Assembly: GCA_027062035.1 (NCBI GenBank)
Contig: JAMOUL010000332.1
Location: 1-5,725 of the forward strand
DNA length: 5,725 nt
Origin: Candidatus Aminicenantota bacterium
Lineage (GTDB): Bacteria; Acidobacteriota; Aminicenantia; S016-38
Direction of reading: 5' to 3'
Part shown: piece by piece, positions 1 through 5,725 of the stretch
Position numbering within the stretch: position 1 is the first letter of the stretch
How the letters are laid out: each line of letters starts with the position of its first letter
Translations under genes and position numbers: made by a program
The notes under the pieces: model-generated
What the model saw: the letters and a program-made list of their open reading frames with translations, nothing else
Told to the model about the DNA's origin: nothing
The model's database searches: none

Positions 1-1272
1 CTTTATGTTCCAGTTATTTTCCCTCAGCTTCCTTTCAATAAACCTCCTCTCAAAGGCCTCCTTGGCCTCCTGAAGACTATGATAGGTCTGGAAAATACTA
101 TCTTCCTCACGTCCTGGCCGAAGATTAAAGTCCTCTGCCTCAATAATTTGATTTCTCTTGAGAATGACGACCCTCTCTATTGCGTTTTTGAGTTCCCTCA
201 CGTTTCCATGCCATGGATACGAAAGAAGGGCTTTTCTGGCGCTTTCTGAAAATCTGAGTCCTGGTTTACCATATTTCCTTCCGAAAAACTCCAGATAATA
301 CTGAGCAATGGGGATAATATCCTCCTTCCTTTCCCTGAGGGGTGGAATGTATATAGGAATAACATTTATACGATAATAAAGGTCCTCCCTGAAGTTCCCC
401 TCGCGGATCTCCTTCTGCAGGTCCTTGTTTGTAGCGGTTATAATCCTGGTATCAATTTCAACAGGATCGGTAGAACCCAGGGGTTCAAACTTCTGCTCCT
501 CAAGAACCCTCAGGATTTTAGCCTGGGTTTTCAGGCTCATATCCCCGATTTCGTCGAGAAACAGGGTTCCCCCATCGGCTATCTGGAGTTTTCCTTTCTT
601 ATTTTTAAAGGCATTGGTGAAGGCCCCCTTAACATAACCAAAGAGCTCACTTTCCATTAGTTCGTCGGGAATAGCCGCACAGTTTATGGGAACAAAATTG
701 CCTCCCCTTCTTTTACTTTTAAGATGGATCAATCTGGCAACCAGCTCCTTTCCAGTTCCATTTTCACCGGTAATAAGCACCGTTCCATCTGTAGGGGCAA
801 CCTCTTCTATTAGTTCCCTGACCCTTTGAAGTGCGCTACTTTCGCCGATCAGAACCACCTGTTCTTCCTGACTTCCTCTCAGCAGTCTGTTTTCGTCGTG
901 GAGCCTCTTTTCTCTCACAGCATTCTTTGCCGTAAGTATTATTTTCTCCATGGATAGTGGCTTTTCTATAAAATCATAGGCTCCCAGCTTCGTAGCCTCA
1001 ACGGCGGTCTGGATGTTACCATGACCGGAAATCATTACCACGTAAGGCGGGAATTCGCTCTCTTTTATTTTTTTAAGAACTTCAAGACCGTCTATTCCAG
1101 GAAGCCATATGTCCAGAAAGATAAGGTCAAACATACGGCGTTCTACCATGGTGAGAGCTTCCTCTCCGGACTCAGCTACTTCGACTTCAAATCCCTCGTC
1201 CTCCAGGATCTCCCTCAGAACTTTCCGGATATTTTCCTCATCGTCAACGACAAGAACCCTTCCTCTTCTCAA
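1..1272 (-). CDS. ntrX: Sigma-54-dependent response regulator, NtrX/NtrC type (C-terminus cut by window edge)
   Basis: This is a cytoplasmic transcription activator that, once phosphorylated, should oligomerise and use ATP hydrolysis to open sigma-54 promoters. I translated 424 codons. The receiver domain is about residues 4-118, with the acidic pair DD at 14-15, phospho-acceptor Asp54 (FLDIWLPG), Ser82 (MISGH) and Lys104. The AAA+ domain is about 140-370: Walker A GENGTGKE (169-176), loop GAFTNA (216-221), Walker B TLFLDEIGD (236-244), arginine-finger region FREDLYYR (294-301) and sensor II YPWHGNVRELKN (352-363). From about 402 the Fis-type helix-turn-helix begins and runs off the window, so roughly 30-40 residues are probably missing. 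The start is TTG, forced by an in-frame stop 12 bases upstream, and a GAGGTG precedes it. There is no GAF domain. The pairing with an NtrY-like kinase and the stretch around DMSLKTQAKILR favour NtrX over NtrC. The family call is firm; the exact ortholog is inference. Confidence 0.93.
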   Translation of the reverse strand, partial: MRRGRVLVVDDEENIRKVLREILEDEGFEVEVAESGEEALTMVERRMFDLIFLDIWLPGIDGLEVLKKIKESEFPPYVVMISGHGNIQTAVEATKLGAYDFIEKPLSMEKIILTAKNAVREKRLHDENRLLRGSQEEQVVLIGESSALQRVRELIEEVAPTDGTVLITGENGTGKELVARLIHLKSKRRGGNFVPINCAAIPDELMESELFGYVKGAFTNAFKNKKGKLQIADGGTLFLDEIGDMSLKTQAKILRVLEEQKFEPLGSTDPVEIDTRIITATNKDLQKEIREGNFREDLYYRINVIPIYIPPLRERKEDIIPIAQYYLEFFGRKYGKPGLRFSESARKALLSYPWHGNVRELKNAIERVVILKRNQIIEAEDFNLRPGREEDSIFQTYHSLQEAKEAFERRFIERKLRENNWNIK

Positions 1273-3359
1273 ATTGGCACCTCAATTATGAATTTTGTTC
1301 CCCTCGGGACATTATCCCTGACGTAAACCTTTCCATTATGTTCCTTTATTATATGCATTACTATGGAAAGACCAAGTCCCGAACCCCCCTTCTTTTTGGA
1401 AAAATAGGGGGTGAATATTTTAGTTTTATCCTCATCAGGAATTCCAGGGCCGGTATCGGAAATCTCCACCCTCCATAGGCCCTTCTGAAGATCTGCCTCT
1501 GCCCTTATTCTTATCTCATCCCCCTCCCCCACGGCCTCAACTGCGTTATTAAGAATGTTTCTTATTGCCCTCTTTATCTGGTCAGGGTCAAAGTAAAGGC
1601 TTTCAGGTAGAGATTTATCCAGTTCAAGGGAAAATTTTATCTGGGGGTAGGTGGTCCTATAGGACTCATATAGCTCGTTAAGAAGCTTCTTCAGGGAATA
1701 GGGCATCTTCCTCATGTGGGGCATCCTTGCCATCTGGGAGAAGTCCTCAGCAAGGGTCTTGATAGTTATAATCTCAGAAAGAATGGTCTTTGCTGCCTTT
1801 TCTATTTCCTTAAGGTCAGGCTCAGGAGAGTTAACCTTGGATATAATTCTCTGGGCCGAAAGGTTTATCGGAGTCAATGGATTTTTGATCTCATGAGCTA
1901 CGCGTGTGGCCACCTCTCTCCAGACTTCCATTTTCTGGGTGTTAACTATCGGGGTTATATCTTCGAGCACAGCAATGTACCCCTTGATCTTACCATTGCC
2001 TTTTATAGGTACAAAGTTAAGCACCATGTGCTTCGTTTCACCCTCGATCTTTGCAACGACCTCCCTCGATTCCATGGGCTCCCCTTTCTCTATCCCTTCA
2101 AGAAGCACCCTCTTTATCTCACCATCTGGTATTGCCTCCTGAATTGGAAGACCAATTTTCCCCTCGAGGTTAAGAAACAACCTGGCAGAAGGGTTGGCTG
2201 ATATTATTCTACCGTCCGGTGAAATTCCTATAACTCCGGGATTTATGGCATCAAGGAGAACCTCTATGTAATTCTTCCTTTCCTCTATTTCTGTACGTTG
2301 CTTTCTGAGCTCTTCAACCATACGGTTGAATGCCTCAACAAGAAGACCAATCTCATCAGAGCCTTCATAGTCTATTTTTACGGAAAAATCCCCTTTGGAA
2401 AGTTTTTCGGTGGCAGCAAGCAGTCGTTCCACAGGTTCTGTTATGTTCTTTGCAAGATGCAACCCGACCCAGGAAGAAGAAAAGAGTATAAGCAGAGAAA
2501 GCAATAGCAGAAAGAGAATGTATGTTGTCTTCATGGGGTCGCTCAACAACCTCATTTCCTTGTACCTGGTAACGATGGACTTCAGAAGAGCGACTTTTTG
2601 AGAAACGCTTTGTGGGACAAATTTCCCGACAACCACCACATACTGCGATGGTCCTCTCCTTGAAGCAATGCATCTTATGAGGTCCCCCTTCTCCATCCTG
2701 TCCAGCACACAGGTATCCTCACCGATAATTCCCTTTTTGAGCGCCAGGGAAGATACATCCCTGTAAGCATGCAGGGGAAGGGATGGATTTAAAAGGGTAA
2801 AAACCTCCTCTTCTCCGTTATACAGCCCAACAAGATCTATATTGTACTCGATCATCTTTTTTCTAACCGTCGAGAAAAGTGGATTAAAGCTCTCCTGCCC
2901 CTGGATTTCCTTCCTGATAAGCCTCGCATAGTGAAGTAAATGGGGTTCCCAGCTTTTGTAATATTCCTCTGAAAGGCTTTCAATTTCCATAATGACTTTA
3001 TCTATGGGGGTTTTAAACCAGCTCTCAACTGATCTTCCTATTATGTCAGAGGCAAAGAAGAATATCATTATGGTGGGCACCAGGGAAAACAGAAAGAAGA
3101 ACATAACAAGCTTGGTTTTCAGCTTGGCGCCAAGAACCATATTCCTGCGTTCAAGGTAAAGTTTGAAAAAGGTGCGGCCCAGTACAACAACAAGAATAAG
3201 GAAAAGTATTATCACTATGTTCCAGAGGAAGAACAGAAGCAGGGTCTCAGAAGGACCTGCCATGGGAGATATCCTGGAAATATACGTTTCAACGGCAAAC
3301 AGAATAATAAATATAGCCAGAATTAAGGCGCCGGAAATAAGTTCTCTCTTCCTGAACAC
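1269..3359 (-). CDS. ntrY: NtrY-like membrane sensor histidine kinase (HAMP-PAS-HisKA-HATPase)
   Basis: This 696-residue inner-membrane kinase autophosphorylates on histidine and should pass the phosphate to the regulator encoded just downstream. Likely membrane segments are about 8-25, 38-62, 84-104 and 279-303. This leaves an extracytoplasmic loop of about 175 residues (105-278) as a possible sensor. The run from LGAKLKTKLV into SWFKTP (76-118) is typical of NtrY. A HAMP domain follows (about 300-352), then a PAS domain (about 363-470), then HisKA with HEIKNPLTPI, phospho-acceptor His489. The ATPase domain has an N box NILNNAVEA (601-609), DTGPGIP (635-641) and GGSGLGLSIV (658-667), all apparently intact. 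Length is near the usual 700-750 for NtrY. The start is GTG, the only start codon between the in-frame TGA at 3372-3374 and the first membrane segment. It has no Shine-Dalgarno sequence. The stop overlaps the next gene's TTG. The nitrogen role is known from the family and not shown here; the ligand is unknown. Confidence 0.94.
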   Translation of the reverse strand: MFRKRELISGALILAIFIILFAVETYISRISPMAGPSETLLLFFLWNIVIILFLILVVVLGRTFFKLYLERRNMVLGAKLKTKLVMFFFLFSLVPTIMIFFFASDIIGRSVESWFKTPIDKVIMEIESLSEEYYKSWEPHLLHYARLIRKEIQGQESFNPLFSTVRKKMIEYNIDLVGLYNGEEEVFTLLNPSLPLHAYRDVSSLALKKGIIGEDTCVLDRMEKGDLIRCIASRRGPSQYVVVVGKFVPQSVSQKVALLKSIVTRYKEMRLLSDPMKTTYILFLLLLSLLILFSSSWVGLHLAKNITEPVERLLAATEKLSKGDFSVKIDYEGSDEIGLLVEAFNRMVEELRKQRTEIEERKNYIEVLLDAINPGVIGISPDGRIISANPSARLFLNLEGKIGLPIQEAIPDGEIKRVLLEGIEKGEPMESREVVAKIEGETKHMVLNFVPIKGNGKIKGYIAVLEDITPIVNTQKMEVWREVATRVAHEIKNPLTPINLSAQRIISKVNSPEPDLKEIEKAAKTILSEIITIKTLAEDFSQMARMPHMRKMPYSLKKLLNELYESYRTTYPQIKFSLELDKSLPESLYFDPDQIKRAIRNILNNAVEAVGEGDEIRIRAEADLQKGLWRVEISDTGPGIPDEDKTKIFTPYFSKKKGGSGLGLSIVMHIIKEHNGKVYVRDNVPRGTKFIIEVPI
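1278..1283 (-). promoter_or_regulatory. Ribosome binding site inside the kinase gene that sets the regulator's TTG start
   Basis: GAGGTG lies within the last codons of the kinase gene, 5 bases before the TTG at 1272. It supports TTG as the real start of the regulator. The TGA of the kinase and the TTG share the bases TTGA, so the two proteins are likely made by translational coupling. Confidence 0.7.
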
Positions 3360-3365
3360 AGAAAA

Positions 3366-3374
3366 ATTATATCA
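3366..3374 (-). promoter_or_regulatory. Candidate extended -10 promoter element for the kinase-regulator operon
   Basis: On the minus strand the bases TGATATAAT form a perfect -10 hexamer (TATAAT, 3371 to 3366) with the TGN extension directly in front. Six bases follow before the kinase GTG. A sigma-70-type start at the usual distance would therefore fall at or within a base or two of that GTG. No convincing -35 box is seen 16-18 bases upstream, which is tolerated in extended -10 promoters. The match is direct; use as a promoter is inference. Confidence 0.5.
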
Positions 3375-3384
3375 TTTTAGCCAC
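3367..3384 (-). other. Five-codon mini-ORF with a good Shine-Dalgarno, upstream of the kinase gene
   Basis: On the minus strand AAGGAG (3397 to 3392) is followed after 7 bases by GTG GCT AAA ATG ATA TAA, encoding five residues. The TAA ends 7 bases before the kinase GTG. The spacing is ideal for translation initiation, unlike that of the kinase GTG itself. It could be a leader peptide that feeds ribosomes to the kinase start by reinitiation, the true kinase start broken by a one-base indel, or chance. Confidence 0.2.
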
Positions 3385-3390
3385 AAACCT

Positions 3391-3407
3391 TCTCCTTTTC
3401 AAGGAGA
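3391..3407. repeat. Perfect 7-bp inverted repeat with 3-base loop in the divergent intergenic region
   Basis: TCTCCTT, TTC, AAGGAGA reads as a perfect hairpin on either strand. On the minus strand the right arm contains the AAGGAG that precedes the mini-ORF, so a folded transcript would hide that ribosome binding site. It could instead be a double-stranded operator shared by the two divergent units. It has no U-tract and so does not look like an intrinsic terminator. Confidence 0.6.
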
Positions 3408-3423
3408 CCACCGACAAAACAGG

Positions 3424-3433
3424 GGAAATTTCC
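3424..3433. repeat. Perfect 10-bp palindrome GGAAATTTCC before the RNase R gene
   Basis: GGAAATTTCC is fully self-complementary without a spacer and lies 13 bases before the RNase R ribosome binding site. Its position between divergent genes fits a small operator. Ten-base palindromes also occur by chance, and I do not recognise this as the site of a named regulator. Confidence 0.3.
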
Positions 3434-3445
3434 GCTTTTTACAAA

Positions 3446-3453
3446 GGTGAGGT
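3446..3453 (+). promoter_or_regulatory. Ribosome binding site that decides the RNase R start
   Basis: GGTGAGGT contains GAGG (3449-3452), 6 bases before the ATG at 3459. The in-frame GTG at 3447 lies inside this site and has no Shine-Dalgarno of its own. The ATG at 3465 is 12 bases away and less well placed. The ATG at 3454 is out of frame, abuts the site and stops after three codons. Confidence 0.65.
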
Positions 3454-3458
3454 ATGAT

Positions 3459-5528
3459 ATGTTGATGAGAGATGAAATATTAAAGGCTCTTCAGAGGAAC
3501 AAAAAAGGAGCCACATTAAGACAATTAAGGGACCAGCTGGGCCTTAAATCCAGTAAGGAAAAGAAACTCAAAAAGGAGCTTTCACTTCTGGAAAAATCCG
3601 GTCTGGTTCTGAGAAAAGGAAAAAAGTACTACCTCGCATCTGATATAAAAATAGTAAGAGGAAGATTCGAAAATACCCATTTCGGATATGGTTTCCTCGT
3701 AACTCCTAAGGGAGATTACTTTATCCCACGAAGGTTTAAAAAGGATGCCATGCACGGGGACCTGGTTGAAGCCATTGTCTTCAAGGGCAGAGAAGGAAAA
3801 ATCATCAGGGTAGTGGAAAGGAAACGGAAAAAAGTTACAGGCTTCTTTGTCTGGGAAAGAAAGATGCCTGTGGTCATCCCGGTGGAAAGAAAGCTCCACG
3901 AAATAGAAGTAAAAAAGATCCCGATGCAACCAATAAGACAGGGAGACCTTGTGGAGGCACAGCTTGCCGGGAAAAAATGCGTTATAACGGATGTAATAGG
4001 CGACCCGGATGAGCCAGGGAACGACGTGAGGGCCATTCTGACCCATTACGAGGTGCCTGTGGAATTTCCGGAGCTCGAAATAAAGGAGGCAGAGGAGAAA
4101 CTGGAAAGAAAGGACCTCAGAGGAGAAATAACCTTCACAATAGATGGTGAAACGGCCAAGGACTTCGACGATGCTGTGAGCATAAAAAAAACCAAGGGAG
4201 GATACATAATAGGAATCCACATCGCGGATGTATCCCATTATGTACTTAAGGACACACCTCTGGATGCAGAAGCCCAGATGAGGGGAAACTCCATATACTT
4301 CCCGGAACTGGCTATTCCCATGCTTCCTCCGATGTTGAGCGAAAACCTATCCAGCCTGAGGCCCGACGAGGACCGTTACACCATGACAGTGGAAATAAGC
4401 ATAAACAGGGCAGGAGAAATCAGGGGATACAGAATATTTCCTTCCATTATAAGAAGCAGGGAGAGAATGACCTACACAAAGGTATGGAGAATCCTTCAGG
4501 GCGATAAAAAGCTCAGAAAGAGATACGCTCAGATAGTGCCGAAGATAGAACTTATGGCAGAAGCAGCGGAGCTCCTCCTTGTTCAAAGGCGAAGAAAGGG
4601 AAGCATAGATTTTGACCTTCCTGAACCAAGCTTTCTCTACACCCAGGATGGAGTTTTGCTGGACATCATGCCTGCCGAAAGGAATTTTGCACACCAGATA
4701 ATTGAGGAATTTATGCTGGCAGCCAACGAGGTGGTGGCAAGGTACCTTACAAAAAGAGGATACCCAACAATTTATCGTATCCATGAACCCCCTGAAATGA
4801 GAAAAATAGAATCACTTAAGAAGATCCTCCAGGTCTTTGGATATGAACTGGACATCGAAGAGCCAGAGGCAAAGGCCCTACAGAAGGTATTGGAACTGGT
4901 TGAGGGAAAAACCGAGGAAAAGCTTATAAACCTTTTAATCCTTCGTTCCATGAAACTGGCAAAGTACTCTCCGGATCCTGTGGGACATTTTGCCCTTGCA
5001 AAGGAACATTACCTCCATTTTACGTCCCCTATAAGAAGATATCCGGATCTGGTCGTTCATAGAACCCTCAAGGCAGCCCTTGCAAAGCAACCTCCTCCAT
5101 ACGACGAGAAACAGCTGGAAAAAATCGCTGCCCACTCCTCCATGACTGAGAGAAGAGCTGATCAGATGGAGGCAGAAATAATTCAGTGGCGAACTACAAG
5201 ATTCCTTCAGGATAAAATAGGAGAAAAATTCCAGGGCACAATTGTAGGGGTATCAAACGATGGACTTCAAATAGAACTCGATAAGTACCTGATTCAGGGA
5301 ACAGTTCTCTTTTCAGACATGAGGGAAGATTATTTTGTTGTGGTAGACGGCTGGATGGCCAGAGGGAAAAGAAGCGGAAAGACCTATAAAATTGGCCAGA
5401 GGGTAAACGTAACCCTTGGCTCTGTTGATCCCTATAGAAGGCTTATATATTTCCTTCCTGAAGAAATGGTAAAGAAAAAAAGGAAAAAGAAAAAGACCAG
5501 GAAAAAGAATAAAGTCAAACAAAGCTAA
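3459..5528 (+). CDS. rnr: Ribonuclease R, 3'-5' processive exoribonuclease
   Basis: RNase R degrades structured RNA from the 3' end, releasing nucleoside monophosphates, and acts in RNA turnover and quality control in the cytoplasm. From ATG 3459 the protein has 689 residues. Domains in order are a winged helix (about 1-58), cold-shock domain 1 (66-108), cold-shock domain 2 (about 123-182), the RNB catalytic core (about 218-544), an S1 domain (about 590-665) and a lysine-rich tail (671-685). The metal-binding cluster TIDGETAKDFDDAV gives Asp229, 235, 237 and 238. Tyr280 in SIYFP matches the RNA-clamping tyrosine, and HFTSPIRRYPDL carries Arg526 and Arg527. The N-terminal helix domain and the basic tail point to RNase R and not RNase II. 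It is shorter than the E. coli enzyme (813) but nothing essential is missing. It is transcribed away from the kinase operon and probably with the gene that follows. Alternative starts are GTG 3447 and ATG 3465. Confidence 0.96.
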   Translation: MLMRDEILKALQRNKKGATLRQLRDQLGLKSSKEKKLKKELSLLEKSGLVLRKGKKYYLASDIKIVRGRFENTHFGYGFLVTPKGDYFIPRRFKKDAMHGDLVEAIVFKGREGKIIRVVERKRKKVTGFFVWERKMPVVIPVERKLHEIEVKKIPMQPIRQGDLVEAQLAGKKCVITDVIGDPDEPGNDVRAILTHYEVPVEFPELEIKEAEEKLERKDLRGEITFTIDGETAKDFDDAVSIKKTKGGYIIGIHIADVSHYVLKDTPLDAEAQMRGNSIYFPELAIPMLPPMLSENLSSLRPDEDRYTMTVEISINRAGEIRGYRIFPSIIRSRERMTYTKVWRILQGDKKLRKRYAQIVPKIELMAEAAELLLVQRRRKGSIDFDLPEPSFLYTQDGVLLDIMPAERNFAHQIIEEFMLAANEVVARYLTKRGYPTIYRIHEPPEMRKIESLKKILQVFGYELDIEEPEAKALQKVLELVEGKTEEKLINLLILRSMKLAKYSPDPVGHFALAKEHYLHFTSPIRRYPDLVVHRTLKAALAKQPPPYDEKQLEKIAAHSSMTERRADQMEAEIIQWRTTRFLQDKIGEKFQGTIVGVSNDGLQIELDKYLIQGTVLFSDMREDYFVVVDGWMARGKRSGKTYKIGQRVNVTLGSVDPYRRLIYFLPEEMVKKKRKKKKTRKKNKVKQS

Positions 5529-5547
5529 AGAATGGTAAGATAATCTT

Positions 5548-5725
5548 ATGGAAAAGGTGATTTTAGACTATTCATTTTCTGGAGTTTCGTGGGAAGGTCT
5601 GGAAAGGCATCTTGAGGAGTTTCTGGAGAAGAGGTCTTCTCTCCCCTTCGTGCAAACACTGGAAGAACCATGGTCTGAAGTGATAAGGGGAGAGCTTGAG
5701 GGGATGGAAATAGAAAACATGGTCA
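5548..5725 (+). CDS. N-terminal part of an unfinished gene, possibly glucose-6-phosphate isomerase
   Basis: An ATG at 5548 opens 59 codons without a stop up to the right edge. It begins 19 bases after the RNase R stop with no terminator between, which suggests the same transcript. Codon use (AGG, GAG, GAA, ATA) matches the neighbours. The peptide starts MEKVILDYSFSG, is acidic and mostly helical by eye, and ends EGMEIENMV. Bacterial glucose-6-phosphate isomerases often begin with an xxLDYS-like segment. About 60-80 residues later they have a short strand that leads into VLGIGGS, and the end of this fragment would fit just before that motif. The motif itself lies outside the window, so the name is a weak guess. 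The only upstream Shine-Dalgarno-like bases are GGTAAG, 8 bases before the ATG. GTG 5557 is a less likely start. Confidence 0.75.
   Translation, partial: MEKVILDYSFSGVSWEGLERHLEEFLEKRSSLPFVQTLEEPWSEVIRGELEGMEIENMV

Noticed and set aside
1275..1290. TGGCACCTCAATTATG on the plus strand, resembling a sigma-54 -24/-12 promoter
   Set aside because: The -24 half is good, but the -12 half has TTAT in place of the required TTGC. It lies in coding sequence at the kinase/regulator junction and points antisense, with no plus-strand gene behind it.
1716..2201. 161-codon plus-strand open frame opposite the kinase, plus smaller ones at 1021-1326 and 425-637
   Set aside because: All are antisense to strongly conserved domains of the kinase or regulator, have biased composition and lack recognisable domains.
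3391..3407. Hairpin considered as an intrinsic terminator
   Set aside because: No T-run follows it on either strand, the stem is only 7 bp, and it lies between divergent 5' ends where no terminator is needed.
3454..3467. ATG ATA TGT TGA mini-ORF overlapping ATG 3465 as TGATG before RNase R
   Set aside because: Its ATG directly abuts the Shine-Dalgarno bases, too close for initiation, so the arrangement is probably chance next to the better ATG at 3459.
3582..4238. 218-codon open frame on the minus strand opposite RNase R
   Set aside because: It lies wholly antisense to a clear RNase R domain region, is rich in Phe, Tyr, Ser and His as expected from complementing Lys/Glu codons, and resembles no protein family I recognise.
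5466..5525. Purine/A-rich end of the RNase R gene as a low-complexity repeat or frameshifted region
   Set aside because: The reading frame stays open to the TAA and encodes the basic tail usual for RNase R. The repetitiveness comes from AAA and AAG codons.

Overview
The window looks like a chromosomal segment of a Gram-negative-type bacterium. Arginine is mostly AGG/AGA and isoleucine often ATA, and the proteins are rich in Lys, Glu and Ile. That habit is common in thermophilic Desulfobacterota, Nitrospirota or Aquificota-like lineages. This taxonomic guess is an inference from codon use and protein style only. I see no insertion sequence, prophage, CRISPR array, tRNA or rRNA. All genes read as intact, or are cut only by the window edges.

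Layout: two divergent transcription units meet in a short intergenic region (about 3360-3458). On the minus strand lies a two-component operon. A four-TM NtrY-like sensor histidine kinase (1269-3359) is followed, with a 4-base TTGA overlap, by an NtrX/NtrC-type sigma-54 response regulator (1-1272). The regulator's C-terminal DNA-binding helices run off the left edge. On the plus strand lies an RNase R gene (3459-5528), followed 19 bases later by the first 59 codons of another gene (5548 onward). That gene resembles the N-terminus of glucose-6-phosphate isomerase, but only weakly. There is no terminator between the two plus-strand genes, so they are probably co-transcribed.

How the genes work together: the kinase should sense a signal through its extracytoplasmic loop and/or its PAS domain and phosphorylate Asp54 of the regulator. 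The regulator would then activate sigma-54 promoters elsewhere. RNase R is a housekeeping 3'-5' exonuclease for structured RNA and has no obvious functional link to the kinase pair beyond shared promoter space.

I did not find a clearly new biological system. The points most worth a second look are the start of the kinase gene and the regulator's GAFTGA loop. The kinase GTG has no ribosome binding site but sits right behind an extended -10 box, while a good Shine-Dalgarno sequence in a perfect hairpin precedes a five-codon mini-ORF instead. The regulator's loop reads GAFTNA.
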